Source: Smithella sp. PtaU1.Bin162 (lineage in GTDB: Bacteria > Desulfobacterota > Syntrophia > Syntrophales > Smithellaceae). Taken from it: a stretch of 59,129 bases of DNA. A program made the translations under genes and the position numbers. The stretch spans positions 1-59,129 of the forward strand of contig MVRV01000189.1 in the NCBI GenBank assembly GCA_002068015.1, given 5' to 3'. Numbering within the stretch: the first letter of the stretch is position 1; each line of letters begins with the position of its first letter. This document shows, piece by piece, positions 45,132 through 54,511 of this stretch. The notes below the pieces were generated by a model that had not been told where the DNA came from, did no database searches, and worked only from the letters and a program-made list of their open reading frames with translations.

Positions 45132-46631
45132 TCAAAGTGCTGCCGGTTGTACCTTTCCGGGGTTGCCGCCGGCCGTGGGATCACAATTCCGTACATAATC
45201 AATCAGGATTTTCCCGAAGGGCGTGGCCGCTTTGATGAGCCCGTAATCATTGCGCCGGTTGTTGAGGTACTGCATGACCAGCCAGTCCGCCCCGGAGTGT
45301 CCGGACATGATCCCGGCGAAGAAAAAGCTCATCTCCTCCAGATCGGAACCGTAAACGGCAGTAGCGGGCTGGGTCAGCGGAAGATAAAGATAAATTGTTT
45401 CCAGGCGATCAAGACACCAGTTCCTCAGAATCTCGCTTACAGTGTGCAAGGTATCGCGGCCCCAACGACGGATGACCAGGTAACCGGATTGCTGCGTATC
45501 GGTACGGGTCTCCGTTTCGCCCCTGTCCGGAAGCGGTGCTTCCCGCGGGACATCGGCAAAGTTTGCGGTTGCGGAAACATTCCGGACAATCTGCGCGATC
45601 ATCTCGCGATGCCGGGAAGGCGCATAGTATGGTTGTCGATGGTTCCGGTCGAAAATTCGTACAAGGTAAAGAAGGGATTCACGGGATACGGCCTGATCTT
45701 TGATGTTCGGTATCGCCAGTGGATTCAGATGGGAAACAAAAAGAGCCGATTCCCTCATTCCCGTACGTAATGCTGCCAGTTGACTGTAAAAGTGCGAGGT
45801 TACGGCCATTCCGCAGACTCCCTGCCACCCTTCCGCCTGCGCGTCGCGGACCATGAGTTCGGTCAACTCATTAAAGCCGCCGCTCCCGCGGAAGCGCGGG
45901 TGAACAAAACCCGCCGCCAACTCCGGTACGGCGGCGAACAGATCATCGGAAAAAAATGCCATGTGTCCGATGACCTCATCGTTTTTATTATTGACGATCA
46001 CATAGCTCTTCATCCGGCCGTCCGCGTTGCGGAGGCGCACCTGTTCAGGCTCGTAGAGTTCCTCCCGGATATAGGTATAACGGTAAGCAAAATAAGCCAG
46101 CCGGGAAATTGCGGCAGCATCGCCGGGGCGCATCCGCCGGAAAATCGTCTTGCAAGATTCAGAAGCTGCTTGCGTTTTTCTCGCAGGCAGGGGCTTGCTT
46201 TCCGCCGCGGGTATAGAGCGGCGGACGCAAATCTCCTGCCCCGGCCAGCCCAGGTTATGGTACGTTACTTCATAGCCGAACCGGCCCAGAAGGCGCAGCC
46301 CCAGGCCCCGGCCGTTGCTTTCAACGATCCGGTCGATGCCGGTTTTCTTTTCCCATTGCTTCAGACAGGCGACATCAAAAGGTATTCCCCGGAAACGGAT
46401 TAAGAATTGCAGGGCGCCATCTTTCAGAGAAAGTGTCATGGTGATCGTTTCTTCCTGGCCGGGAAGATATTCATACTGGAAGATATTGGTGACGATCTCT
46501 TCAACCGCCAGCTCCGTCTGACGGGCGATCTCCTCGTCGGCCCCGGCAACCCGGCAATATGCAGCAGCAGCGGACTGTATAACCGGAATCATGGATACTT
46601 CGTTGGCTATTGTAAAAGATACAGGTTCCAT
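45132..46631 (-). CDS. RsbW-like ATPase fused to a GNAT acetyltransferase
   Basis: A 499-residue protein. Residues about 1-140 are a GHKL ATPase of the anti-sigma type (ELAVEEIVTNIFQYEY is the N-box and SNGRGLGLRLLGRF is the G-loop). Residues about 165-350 form a GNAT-like acetyltransferase (VIGHMAFFS, GFVHPRFRGSGG). The C-terminal part (about 370-499) is not recognised. Such pairs occur in some deltaproteobacteria, where the kinase-like part may sense or act on STAS partners. No anti-anti-sigma or PP2C gene is adjacent. Confidence 0.85.
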   Translation of the reverse strand: MEPVSFTIANEVSMIPVIQSAAAAYCRVAGADEEIARQTELAVEEIVTNIFQYEYLPGQEETITMTLSLKDGALQFLIRFRGIPFDVACLKQWEKKTGIDRIVESNGRGLGLRLLGRFGYEVTYHNLGWPGQEICVRRSIPAAESKPLPARKTQAASESCKTIFRRMRPGDAAAISRLAYFAYRYTYIREELYEPEQVRLRNADGRMKSYVIVNNKNDEVIGHMAFFSDDLFAAVPELAAGFVHPRFRGSGGFNELTELMVRDAQAEGWQGVCGMAVTSHFYSQLAALRTGMRESALFVSHLNPLAIPNIKDQAVSRESLLYLVRIFDRNHRQPYYAPSRHREMIAQIVRNVSATANFADVPREAPLPDRGETETRTDTQQSGYLVIRRWGRDTLHTVSEILRNWCLDRLETIYLYLPLTQPATAVYGSDLEEMSFFFAGIMSGHSGADWLVMQYLNNRRNDYGLIKAATPFGKILIDYVRNCDPTAGGNPGKVQPAAL

Positions 46632-46903
46632 GGGGCTTCTCCTTGCTCCAAGTTCATTGCCGAAATGTTTGTTCGTATGGAAATTTGTATCATATTTGGC
46701 ATTCTCTGTCTTCTTCTAAAATACTTAAAAAGCGGGTGCATCCGGGATACTTTATCTTGACGCCCATCACGACATTCTCTATAATTTCCAAGTAAGAAAA
46801 GAGGATCCTTTTCAATAAATATCAAATCTTACGAAGTGCGATCGGGTAAATTATCCTGTTTTGTTAAATATTTTGGCAATCAGACTTGGAATAAGCACGG
46901 TAC

Positions 46904-47833
46904 ATGATGAAAACAGCAAAGGAAGATATGGAAAAGCGTATACGGGGAAAGTCGGAAAAGCTAATAAAGGCCGGCAAAGGATTCACTGCAAGAATGTTGA
47001 ATCGCGATCAATTAAGCGAGCTCTTGGACAGAGTGTTTTTTATGAGTCCGGCGCTAATGGCCGTTAACAGGTTTAAAGATCACATATTTCTGGAGGTCAA
47101 TCACAGGTTTGTTCGTTTCACAGGGTACACCCGCGAAGAAATAATAGGACGAAGTATTCAGGAACTGAATATTTTGAGCAGGGAAGATTACGAGAAAATC
47201 AATCGCCTGCTGCGGGCAAAAGGTTTTATTTATAATGAGGAGGTGGAGTACCGTACGAAATCCGGTAATGTCAGGGTAGGCATATATTCGGCGGAACTTA
47301 TCGATATTCAGGGAGATAAACTGGTTGTCAGCGTACACCACGACATTACAGAACGCAGACAGGCGCAGGATGACCTTAAAAAAAGAGATGATGTCGTGAA
47401 ACAGCTGTCGTTGGAGCTGGAGGAAGCCAAAAACGCCCTGCGGGTTATTTTTAAGAGCCGGAGGGAAGATCAGGAATATTTGGAAGCGAGGCTGCAAAAA
47501 AATATCAACGAACTTGTAATGCCCTATATCACGAAGCTGGAAAACTATAATCTGGACGAAAGAAACAGAGGCTATCTAACTATCCTCAAGTCAAACCTCC
47601 AAGACATTGTTTCCCCCTTTTTGAATAATATCTGTTCCGGTTATAAGGATTTAACTCCTACGGAAATCGCGGTGGTCGTCATGGTCAGAAATGGTATAAA
47701 ATCAAAAAACATTGCGGAGTTGTTGGGTGTTTCGGTAGGGACGGTGGATACGCACCGGAACAACATCAGGAAGAAACTCGGTCTGAAAAAAGGAAAAACC
47801 AATCTTCGATCTCATCTTCTGCTTATGTCATAA
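46904..47833 (+). CDS. PAS domain / LuxR-type HTH regulator
   Basis: A 309-residue regulator. A PAS domain lies at about 45-155 (FLEVNHRFVRFTGYTREEIIG), ending with VHHDITERRQ, then a coiled coil and a helical part, and a LuxR/GerE HTH at about 245-309 (LTPTEIAVVVMVRNG...IAELLGVSVGTVDTHRNNIRKKLGL). It has no receiver domain and no membrane helix, so the PAS domain should bind the signal in the cytosol. ATG 46904 or the next Met. Confidence 0.93.
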   Translation: MMKTAKEDMEKRIRGKSEKLIKAGKGFTARMLNRDQLSELLDRVFFMSPALMAVNRFKDHIFLEVNHRFVRFTGYTREEIIGRSIQELNILSREDYEKINRLLRAKGFIYNEEVEYRTKSGNVRVGIYSAELIDIQGDKLVVSVHHDITERRQAQDDLKKRDDVVKQLSLELEEAKNALRVIFKSRREDQEYLEARLQKNINELVMPYITKLENYNLDERNRGYLTILKSNLQDIVSPFLNNICSGYKDLTPTEIAVVVMVRNGIKSKNIAELLGVSVGTVDTHRNNIRKKLGLKKGKTNLRSHLLLMS

Positions 47834-48352
47834 ATATATACTTCATCTATATATTTTCTATCATATTATTCTATATTGACTTCTCTCCGGCCCACTTCTA
47901 ACGTAACAAACCTAATGTAGGAGAATTGTTCTCTCCATACTATCCGAAGAGGGGGATTGGAAACATCAGGGCAATCCCACAAGAAACGGATCATTTGTGG
48001 GATTGCCCTGTCTCGCATGCAGGTAATGGATGGTACTGCTGTCCAATATATGTGACAAATTTGAAAAATGCTGCCTGTTTTGTCGGGCAGGCAGCAAGCA
48101 GAATGTATCACCAATATTTGATAGCATTATATCAGTACAATATAGAAACTATTCCATCTATAATTTTCTTAAATGTCCCAAAATAATATCAGGTATTAAA
48201 GATATTGTTGCCGTATTTATTCCTAAGTGCCTGTTGCCGGATATTATCTCCCGCAAAGCAGCACCCCGGAAATAAAAATAAAGACAAATTATCAGTGGAA
48301 AATTTAAGTCCAGGCCATGAATTGAATATGGTGAAGAGAAAGAATAGGACTG
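47834..48352. other. Non-coding region with two strong hairpins
   Basis: The gap between the PAS-LuxR gene and the PstS-like gene. A perfect 16-bp stem (47967-47982 with 47995-48010) and an 8-bp stem GCTGCCTG/CAGGCAGC (48070-48077 with 48088-48095) are the features in it. I see no gene; short open frames here have no ribosome binding site or known motif. It may hold a small RNA or the control region of the downstream sensor genes. Confidence 0.5.
47967..48010. repeat. Perfect 16-bp inverted repeat
   Basis: CAGGGCAATCCCACAA and TTGTGGGATTGCCCTG are exactly complementary, separated by 12 nt. No T-run follows on either strand. Its stability and symmetry suggest a transcribed hairpin, a large operator or a REP-type element. 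Confidence 0.8.
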
Positions 48353-49192
48353 ATGAATAACATGATATTTAAGAAAACTTTTAAAAAATATTTTTTCGTC
48401 ATCATACTATCTGGACTGAGTTTGCCGGCAGTTGCTTTCGCGGAGGATTGCCTGACAATTGCCGGTACCGGCAGTGCAATGATGTCCATGAAAATCCTCG
48501 GACAGGCTTTTGAAAAGTCTCCTGGAGGAGTAAAGTTAAAGATCATACCAAGCCTGGGCAGTACCGGCGGAATAAAAGCGGTTTCTCAAAAAGCCATAGA
48601 TATCGCGATCTCCAGCAGGATTCCGACCGGCAAGGAACGTGAATCTGGATTGTCGGTTACCGAATATGCGCGAAGTCCTCTTATCTTTATTGCACACAGA
48701 GATGTGACGGTATCAAACGTAACTTCCGCTGATATTGTTAAAATCTATAAAGGTGAAAGAGCAGCCTGGCCCGATGGTCGGCGGATTCGCGTACCTCTGC
48801 GTCAGCGCAATGAAACCGATATCCGGATTGTGAAGATGATATCACCTGAAATAAGTCAGGCGATCGACGCCGCCTTTTCCCGTCCCGGAATGTTGATCGC
48901 CCTGACCGATCAAGATAACGCCGGGATGATAGAAAAAACTCCCGGTGCATTCGGAATTTCCACTCTGACACAGGTAATCACCGAGAAACGGCAGGTGAAA
49001 GTGTTGTCCTACAATGGTGTGACCCCAAGTGTAAAAAATCTCGCTTCCGGATCGTATCCCCTGGTAAGAATTTTTTTTACGGTAACACAAAAAGACCTCT
49101 CTTTGCCGGCCCGCAATTTTTTGGCTTTTATGAGGTCGGTACAAGGCAGGAAAATGCTGGAAGCAGCAGGCAATTTTGTTGTTATCCGGTAA
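48353..49192 (+). CDS. PstS-like phosphate/substrate-binding protein
   Basis: A 279-residue periplasmic binding protein of the PstS type: signal peptide (residues about 1-30, ending at VAFAED), then the oxyanion-binding region IAGTGSAMMSMKILGQAF, SLGSTGGIKAV and AIDIAISSR, and SADIVKIYKGE. No ABC transporter genes are next to it. It starts an operon-like group with the PAS histidine kinase (15 bp gap), so it may be the sensory input of that kinase. Confidence 0.88.
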   Translation: MNNMIFKKTFKKYFFVIILSGLSLPAVAFAEDCLTIAGTGSAMMSMKILGQAFEKSPGGVKLKIIPSLGSTGGIKAVSQKAIDIAISSRIPTGKERESGLSVTEYARSPLIFIAHRDVTVSNVTSADIVKIYKGERAAWPDGRRIRVPLRQRNETDIRIVKMISPEISQAIDAAFSRPGMLIALTDQDNAGMIEKTPGAFGISTLTQVITEKRQVKVLSYNGVTPSVKNLASGSYPLVRIFFTVTQKDLSLPARNFLAFMRSVQGRKMLEAAGNFVVIR

Positions 49193-49207
49193 ACGAGAAG
49201 GCAACCC

Positions 49208-52200
49208 ATGTCGAAAAAGAAAAATATAACCGGGATCGTAACCTGTCTCGTGGCGATTGTGACCGGAATGATCGTGATCATTTTTCCCCTCGTCTTTTTC
49301 TTCCATTCCTACCAAAACACGGCGGCAATGCTGAAGACTGAAGCGGAAATCAATGCCGGTGTGCTGACAAATATCATCAGCGCGAGCGGCACTTACTGGG
49401 AATTTGAAGAAATCCGCCTGACCGAATATCTCCAAAAACGTCCGCAGGAAGGTATTTTGGAGTCGAGACGCATTGTAAATAATAAAAATGAAATCGTCGC
49501 TGAAAGTGTGGACAACCTGCAGCCGCCTCTGATCATGCGCTTTGCCGACCTTATGGATTCCGGAGTTGTTGTGGGCAGGATTGAGATATTCCGTTCCCTG
49601 CGGCCGCTGTGGCGACAGAGCGGCATATTGTTTTTGTTGATGCTGCCTGTGGGTTTGGGAATATTCTTCATTCTGCGTATTCTCCCCATCAGGTACCTGC
49701 TGCGGGCGGAGGCGGAGCTTTGCAAACTTAATGAAGAGCTGGAAGCCCGGGTTGCCGAACGAACCTTGCAACTGGAAGCTCAAATTACCGAACGGATAAA
49801 TGCGGAGAAGAATTTATCGGCCAGTGAAGAGAAGTATCGCAATTTTCTGGAAAGTTCCCCCATCGGGATTTGTATTACCGATCTGTCCGGCCATGTTCAA
49901 TTTGTCAACCGGAGGATTGAAGAAGCAAGCGGTTGGAGAAGGGAAGATCTCCTGTCCCAAAGTGCCCTGGAGCTGGGATTTTTCGACGAAGAGACAAAGC
50001 AAGTTTTGCTTGCACGATTGGCGGCCCGCTTGAACGGAGATGCGCCGCGCATTACGGAGATCCCCGTAATCTGCAAGGACGGCTCCCGTCTCTGGATCGA
50101 TCTGAAAACGACTATTTTGTATAAGGACGGTCTGCCCAGCGCATTGCAGCTCGCTTTTATCGACATTACCGATCGCAGAAAGGCGGAGGAAGCTCTGCAG
50201 GAGAACGAAAATAAATACCGCCTTCTTATTGAAAACAGCAGCGATCTTTTTTACACGATTAGCTTCGGGGGATATTTTATCTATGTCAATCCCGTCGCCG
50301 AACGTATTATGGGTTATCCTCCGGCGGAGATAGTCGGAAAACATTTTCTTTTGTTTGTCCGACCGGACTTTCATGAAAAGATCGTCGCCTTTTACAGGAA
50401 GCAATACGATGAACGTATCCCGAGCACATACTTCGAGTATCCCATCATTACCGGAGACGGGAGATGCAGATGGATCGGGCAAAATATTCAGTTCCGTTCG
50501 GTGAACGGAAAATTAATCGGTTTTCAGGCGGTAGCCAGAGACATTACCGAACGTAAGCAGGCGGAGGAAGCTCTGCGGGAGAGCGAAAAGAAATACCGCT
50601 TCCTTACCGACAAAATGCTGGATGTTGTCTGGATTACTGATCTGAATTTACGTACGGTCTATGTCAGTCCGTCGATTAAAGCGGCGCTGGGTTTTACTCC
50701 GGAAGAACGGATGGCTCAGGATATTAGTGAACAAGTTACACCGGCGACGCTGGCGGTCGTGATGGACCTGATGGCAAAGCAATACGAACTGGAGCAGCAG
50801 GGTCAGGCGGACCCGGAAAGAACCGTTACCTATGAAGCGGAATACTACCATAAGGACGGTTCCATACGGTGGTGCGAGAACATTGCCAGCGGTGTCCGGA
50901 ATGATGAGGGAGTTGCAATCGGGCTCCACGGAGTATCCAGAGATATTACCAAACGCAAAGAGATGGAAAAAGCTCTGCAGGAGAGCGAAAGAAAATATCG
51001 GGAATTGGTTAATTTTCTGCCCGTATCTTTGTTTGAAATGGATCTGGAAGGCAATATCACCTCCGGTAATCCTGCTATTTTCGAAACTTTCGGATATAAA
51101 CAATCCGACCTCGAAAAAGGTCTGAATGCCTTTCGTATGATTGCTTCCGGCGATCTGGATAGACTTAAGGCGAACATGCAAAAATTGCTGCTTTGGGAAA
51201 GAAAAGAGCCGACCGAATACACGGGAATCAGAAAAGACGGCAGCAGATTCCCGTTTATGATCTTCGCGAGCGTCATTATCAGCAATGGCAACCCTGTTGG
51301 TTTGAGAGGAGCCATTATTGATCTTACCAAACAAAAGCAGGCGGAAACACTGCTTCAGCAAAGCGAAAAGAAGTACCGGGAATTGATCGATTTTCTGCCG
51401 ATAGCCATATATGAGATGGACCTTGAGGGCAATCTCATCTCCGGCAATCCGGAAATATTTAAAATGTTCGGTTATACACAAAACGATCTGGAAAAAGGCC
51501 TGAATGCACTTCACTCGCTCATCAGTCCTCAGGATCATGATAGAGCCGGTGAAATTATGCTGAGAATATTAAGCGGAGAAAAAACAGGCGGCACCGAGTA
51601 CACGGGGATCAGAAAGGACGGCAGCACCTTTCCTTTTCTGAATGTTGCCGGTCCTATAATCAGTGAAAACAAACCTGCGGGGTTAAGAGGGGCCATTATC
51701 GACCTTACCAAGCAAAAACACGCGGAAGAAGATCTGCAAAAAGCAAGAGACATGCTGCTCCAGTCGGAAAAGCTCGCTTCCATCGGCCGTTTATCCGCCG
51801 GGGTTGCCCACGAGATCCTCAATCCCGTGAATATCATATCGTTGGAATTGCAGATATTGCAAACCATGGAAAGCCTGCCCGCTGCCGTTGTGGAAGAATT
51901 GGAAGTCTGCATGGATCAAGTCGGCCGTATTGTTGCTATTACTGAAAATCTCAAGGAATTTTCGCGGATCCCCAAGAGAAGGATGGTGCAGGCTCGTATC
52001 GGCAATATTATCGATTATGTTGTGAATCTGTGTGCAACTCAGCTGAAGATAGAGGGGATAGAAACAGAAATTTCCTATGAGCCTGATTTGCCGGAAGTTT
52101 TTATGGACAAGGAAAAGATAGAACAGGTTCTGATGAATCTGATTTCCAATGCCATGTATTTCATGGAAGGGAAGGAGAAAAAGATATTGCGGATAACCGC

Positions 52201-52480
52201 AGAAGAAGAGATTTTAATCGGAAGGAATAATCAACTGAAAATAGTGGTTGCGGATACCGGTACCGGTATTAAGATTGAAAATATGTCGAAAATCTTTGAT
52301 CCTTTTTTTACCACCAAAGAGATGGGCAAAGGAACGGGATTGGGGCTTTCCATATCGTATGGCATAATCCATGATCATGGTGGCGTAATCTGGGCTGAAA
52401 ATAATGTTTGGGGAGGTGCTTCTTTTTACATTATGCTTCCCGTGAAAGCGGAGATGAATGAAAAAAATGCCGTCGGCTGA
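49208..52480 (+). CDS. Multi-PAS sensor histidine kinase
   Basis: A 1090-residue membrane kinase. Two hydrophobic helices (about 8-32 and 137-160) frame a periplasmic sensor part of about 100 residues. Five PAS units follow, starting near residues 203, 330, 457, 595 and 715 (each with SEKKYR-type leads); the last two are close duplicates. The HisKA H-box is GRLSAGVAHEILNPVN (near 870) and the ATPase has NLISNAMYF, ADTGTGI and GTGLGLSI. It has no fused receiver; two receiver proteins follow. Confidence 0.95.
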   Translation: MSKKKNITGIVTCLVAIVTGMIVIIFPLVFFFHSYQNTAAMLKTEAEINAGVLTNIISASGTYWEFEEIRLTEYLQKRPQEGILESRRIVNNKNEIVAESVDNLQPPLIMRFADLMDSGVVVGRIEIFRSLRPLWRQSGILFLLMLPVGLGIFFILRILPIRYLLRAEAELCKLNEELEARVAERTLQLEAQITERINAEKNLSASEEKYRNFLESSPIGICITDLSGHVQFVNRRIEEASGWRREDLLSQSALELGFFDEETKQVLLARLAARLNGDAPRITEIPVICKDGSRLWIDLKTTILYKDGLPSALQLAFIDITDRRKAEEALQENENKYRLLIENSSDLFYTISFGGYFIYVNPVAERIMGYPPAEIVGKHFLLFVRPDFHEKIVAFYRKQYDERIPSTYFEYPIITGDGRCRWIGQNIQFRSVNGKLIGFQAVARDITERKQAEEALRESEKKYRFLTDKMLDVVWITDLNLRTVYVSPSIKAALGFTPEERMAQDISEQVTPATLAVVMDLMAKQYELEQQGQADPERTVTYEAEYYHKDGSIRWCENIASGVRNDEGVAIGLHGVSRDITKRKEMEKALQESERKYRELVNFLPVSLFEMDLEGNITSGNPAIFETFGYKQSDLEKGLNAFRMIASGDLDRLKANMQKLLLWERKEPTEYTGIRKDGSRFPFMIFASVIISNGNPVGLRGAIIDLTKQKQAETLLQQSEKKYRELIDFLPIAIYEMDLEGNLISGNPEIFKMFGYTQNDLEKGLNALHSLISPQDHDRAGEIMLRILSGEKTGGTEYTGIRKDGSTFPFLNVAGPIISENKPAGLRGAIIDLTKQKHAEEDLQKARDMLLQSEKLASIGRLSAGVAHEILNPVNIISLELQILQTMESLPAAVVEELEVCMDQVGRIVAITENLKEFSRIPKRRMVQARIGNIIDYVVNLCATQLKIEGIETEISYEPDLPEVFMDKEKIEQVLMNLISNAMYFMEGKEKKILRITAEEEILIGRNNQLKIVVADTGTGIKIENMSKIFDPFFTTKEMGKGTGLGLSISYGIIHDHGGVIWAENNVWGGASFYIMLPVKAEMNEKNAVG

Positions 52481-52492
52481 AAGGTAGTATTT

Positions 52493-52861
52493 ATGGAAAG
52501 AATTCTTGTTGTCGATGATGAGATCCATATCGTGAGATTGTTGAAGAAGTTTCTGGTTTCCAAAACATATGATGTGTATACCGCGACAGACGGCTGGGAA
52601 GCCGTTCAAAAGATAAAGAAGGTAAATCCTCATCTTGTATTGCTCGATATTATCATGCCGGGGATGGGCGGGCTGGATACATTAAGAGAGATTAAAAAAA
52701 TAAATCCTAAGATTGCGGTAATCATGGTCACGGCCGTAATTGATGAAGAGCTGGCCAAAAGGGCGCTGCAATTGGGCGCCGACGATTATATTTATAAACC
52801 ATTAAATCTGGCTGATATCGAAAACCGGGTATTGGTTAAGATGGTTCAGCTTCTGGATTAA
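52493..52861 (+). CDS. Single-domain response regulator
   Basis: A 122-residue CheY-like receiver: VDDE acidic pocket, phospho-acceptor in LVLLDIIMPG, Thr/Ala in MVTA, and Lys in YKPLNL. No output domain. It follows the PAS kinase by 12 bp, so it is probably the kinase's partner or a phospho-relay step. Confidence 0.94.
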   Translation: MERILVVDDEIHIVRLLKKFLVSKTYDVYTATDGWEAVQKIKKVNPHLVLLDIIMPGMGGLDTLREIKKINPKIAVIMVTAVIDEELAKRALQLGADDYIYKPLNLADIENRVLVKMVQLLD

Positions 52862-52874
52862 GGAGGTATCTGAT

Positions 52875-53246
52875 ATGTCCGGGAGAAAAATACTTATTAT
52901 CGATGATGAAGAAAAATTCTGTCGTGCCATAAAAAAAGCCCTTGAACTGAAAACCGATTTCCAGGTACTGACGGCGACCGAGGGACTCGAAGGGGTAAGA
53001 TTGGCGAAGACTCAAAAACCTGATGTCGTTCTTCTCGATGTTATGATGCCCGGCATGTTCGGCACCGATGTGGCGGAAAAATTATCGGACGATCCCGCTA
53101 CCAGTTCAATTCCGATTATATTTGTGACAGCCATCATCAAACAGGAAGAAGTCGAGGCAAAAAATTATATTGCCGGAGGACACAGCTTTATCGCCAAACC
53201 CGTCATAATCGATGATGTGATTAAAAAAATAAACGAAGTGTTATAG
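52875..53246 (+). CDS. Single-domain response regulator
   Basis: A 123-residue receiver: IDDEEKF, phospho-acceptor in VVLLDVMMPG, FVTA, and Lys in FIAKPV. Its start is 13 bp after the first receiver's stop; GGAGG lies upstream. Together with the first receiver and the kinase it makes a HK-RR-RR module. Confidence 0.94.
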   Translation: MSGRKILIIDDEEKFCRAIKKALELKTDFQVLTATEGLEGVRLAKTQKPDVVLLDVMMPGMFGTDVAEKLSDDPATSSIPIIFVTAIIKQEEVEAKNYIAGGHSFIAKPVIIDDVIKKINEVL

Positions 53247-53333
53247 GGAAAAAACAGGGAAACAGGGACGGTTGCCCCCAATTCCTTCGTTGAGGAGTCA
53301 CATATTACTTTTTTTCTTGGTATCACTTGATAT

Positions 53334-53354
53334 TACTAACGCATCGAGTTAGTA
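53334..53354. promoter_or_regulatory. Palindromic operator before higB
   Basis: TACTAAC and GTTAGTA flank a 7-bp spacer (53334-53354), 7 bp before the toxin ATG at 53362. This is the usual place and size of a HigA/HigBA autoregulation site. Confidence 0.65.
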
Positions 53355-53361
53355 TTCAGCC

Positions 53362-53643
53362 ATGATTAAGACCTTCGGATGCAAGGAAACGGAAAAAATT
53401 TTCAATGGGCTGTTTTCGCGTAAATTTCCAAATGCCATTCAAAAGGTTGCTCTGAGGAAGCTAACGTAAATTCATGCCGCTGAAACACTGGGCTTTCTCC
53501 GTGTACCTCCAGCCAATCATTTGGAGCGGCTGATCGGTAACCGAAAAGGCCAACTAAGCATCCGAATAAACGATCAGTGGCGTATATGTTTTACGTGGAA
53601 AAACAGCCACGCGTTTAACGTGGAAATCGTTGATTATCATTGA
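53362..53643 (+). pseudogene. higB: higB-type toxin with an in-frame ochre codon
   Basis: The frame encodes 93 residues of a HigB/RelE-type mRNase (begins MIKTFGCKETEKIF, later LGFLRVPPANHLERLIGNR, LSIRINDQWRICF and VEIVDYH), but codon 36 is TAA (53467-53469) after LRKLT. HigB homologues usually carry a residue here, so this is a nonsense mutation from Gln (CAA) or Lys. It is an ochre codon, so it cannot be selenocysteine. The intact antitoxin HigA follows. The toxin may be off, which is common in decaying toxin-antitoxin loci. Confidence 0.88.
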
Positions 53644-53655
53644 AGGAGAATGGTT

Positions 53656-53952
53656 ATGAAAAGAAACATGTCCCCGGTTCATCCCGGTGAAATCCTTTTG
53701 GAAGATTTCTTGAAGCCGATGGGAATTACGCAATACCGGCTGGCAAAATCTATCGGTGTTCCCCAGCGTCGCATTGGTGAAATTGTTGCCGGCAGACGCG
53801 CTATAACAGCGGATACCGCCCTCAGGCTGGCCTTGTTTTTTAAAACAGACGCTCAGAGTTGGATGAATCTTCAAACCCATTACGATTTGGCGGTTGCAAA
53901 AGAGAAGCTCGCCGAACGGCTGGCAAAACAAGTAGTAAAACACGCCGCCTGA
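53656..53952 (+). CDS. higA: HigA-type antitoxin
   Basis: A 98-residue protein of the HigA family: MSPVHPGEILLEDFLKPMG is the classic N-terminus, with an HTH (ITQYRLAKSIGVPQRRIGEI) and ITADTALRLALFF after it. GAAGGAG lies best for the ATG at 53656. It should bind the palindrome before higB. Confidence 0.93.
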   Translation: MKRNMSPVHPGEILLEDFLKPMGITQYRLAKSIGVPQRRIGEIVAGRRAITADTALRLALFFKTDAQSWMNLQTHYDLAVAKEKLAERLAKQVVKHAA

Positions 53953-54002
53953 TAGAAGACATAAGGAATAAATAGAACCGGTACAATTTATTTCCCTACT
54001 AT

Positions 54003-54203
54003 TTATTTTATCCTGGAATAAGCCTTAATTAATTCTGCAAAGAGGGTTCTCAGAATCTTAGTATTTGAGTCTTGAATTTGTTGCCCACTTGCGTTCAAGA
54101 ATAAGAGCTGTCCATCTTGAAAGCCAATCATTCTAAGCGTGATCGGCTTACTCATCATTGTGAAATCATTGAAACCGGGAATGAAAGCTGAAGGATGAAA
54201 CAC
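54003..54203 (-). CDS. Doubtful 66-residue protein
   Basis: Short minus-strand frame with charged and aromatic residues (GFQDGQLLFLNASGQQIQDS). I do not recognise it and cannot show a convincing ribosome binding site, so it may be a fragment of a mobile-element gene. Confidence 0.25.
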   Translation of the reverse strand: MFHPSAFIPGFNDFTMMSKPITLRMIGFQDGQLLFLNASGQQIQDSNTKILRTLFAELIKAYSRIK

Positions 54204-54236
54204 AGGTCTTCATAAACATATATTTTTTACTCAGGG

Positions 54237-54282
54237 GTGGGTCAGTTTTGGACGCCGATAGTGGGTCAATTTTCAATGCCTA
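54237..54282. mobile_element. IS21-like terminal repeat remnant
   Basis: Two near-identical 22-bp units, GTGGGTCAGTTTTGG... and GTGGGTCAATTTTCA..., lie 24 bp apart, followed by TATTGACAGG. IS21-family ends typically contain repeated GTGGGTCA-TTTT units. No istA or istB is visible nearby, so only an end remains. Confidence 0.4.
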
Positions 54283-54456
54283 TTGACAGGGAATGCCGTC
54301 TTGAATCTCAATGCGGTGTTTTACCTGCCGCATCAGTTGTTCCAGGATAATCTGCAATACTTTTTCTCTTGTTATTTTCATTTACTTATGGAGAATGTCT
54401 GTATACTAGAAAAAGAACCCGTCTGAGAGCACATCGAACGATAAACGAACCATGGT

Positions 54457-54480
54457 AACCCGCTATTTCTGCGGGTTTTT
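54457..54480 (+). terminator. Intrinsic terminator
   Basis: AACCCGC pairs with GCGGGTT over a 7-nt loop TATTTCT and is followed by TTTTT. Strong terminator form on the plus strand, downstream of the mobile-element remnant and just before the att-like sequence. Confidence 0.75.
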
Positions 54481-54511
54481 GCACTTCCTGGGATTGTCTG
54501 GGATTATGTTC

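Noticed and set aside
53467-53469. A stop codon in higB as a possible recoded codon.
   Set aside because: It is TAA, not TGA, so selenocysteine does not apply, and no hairpin follows.
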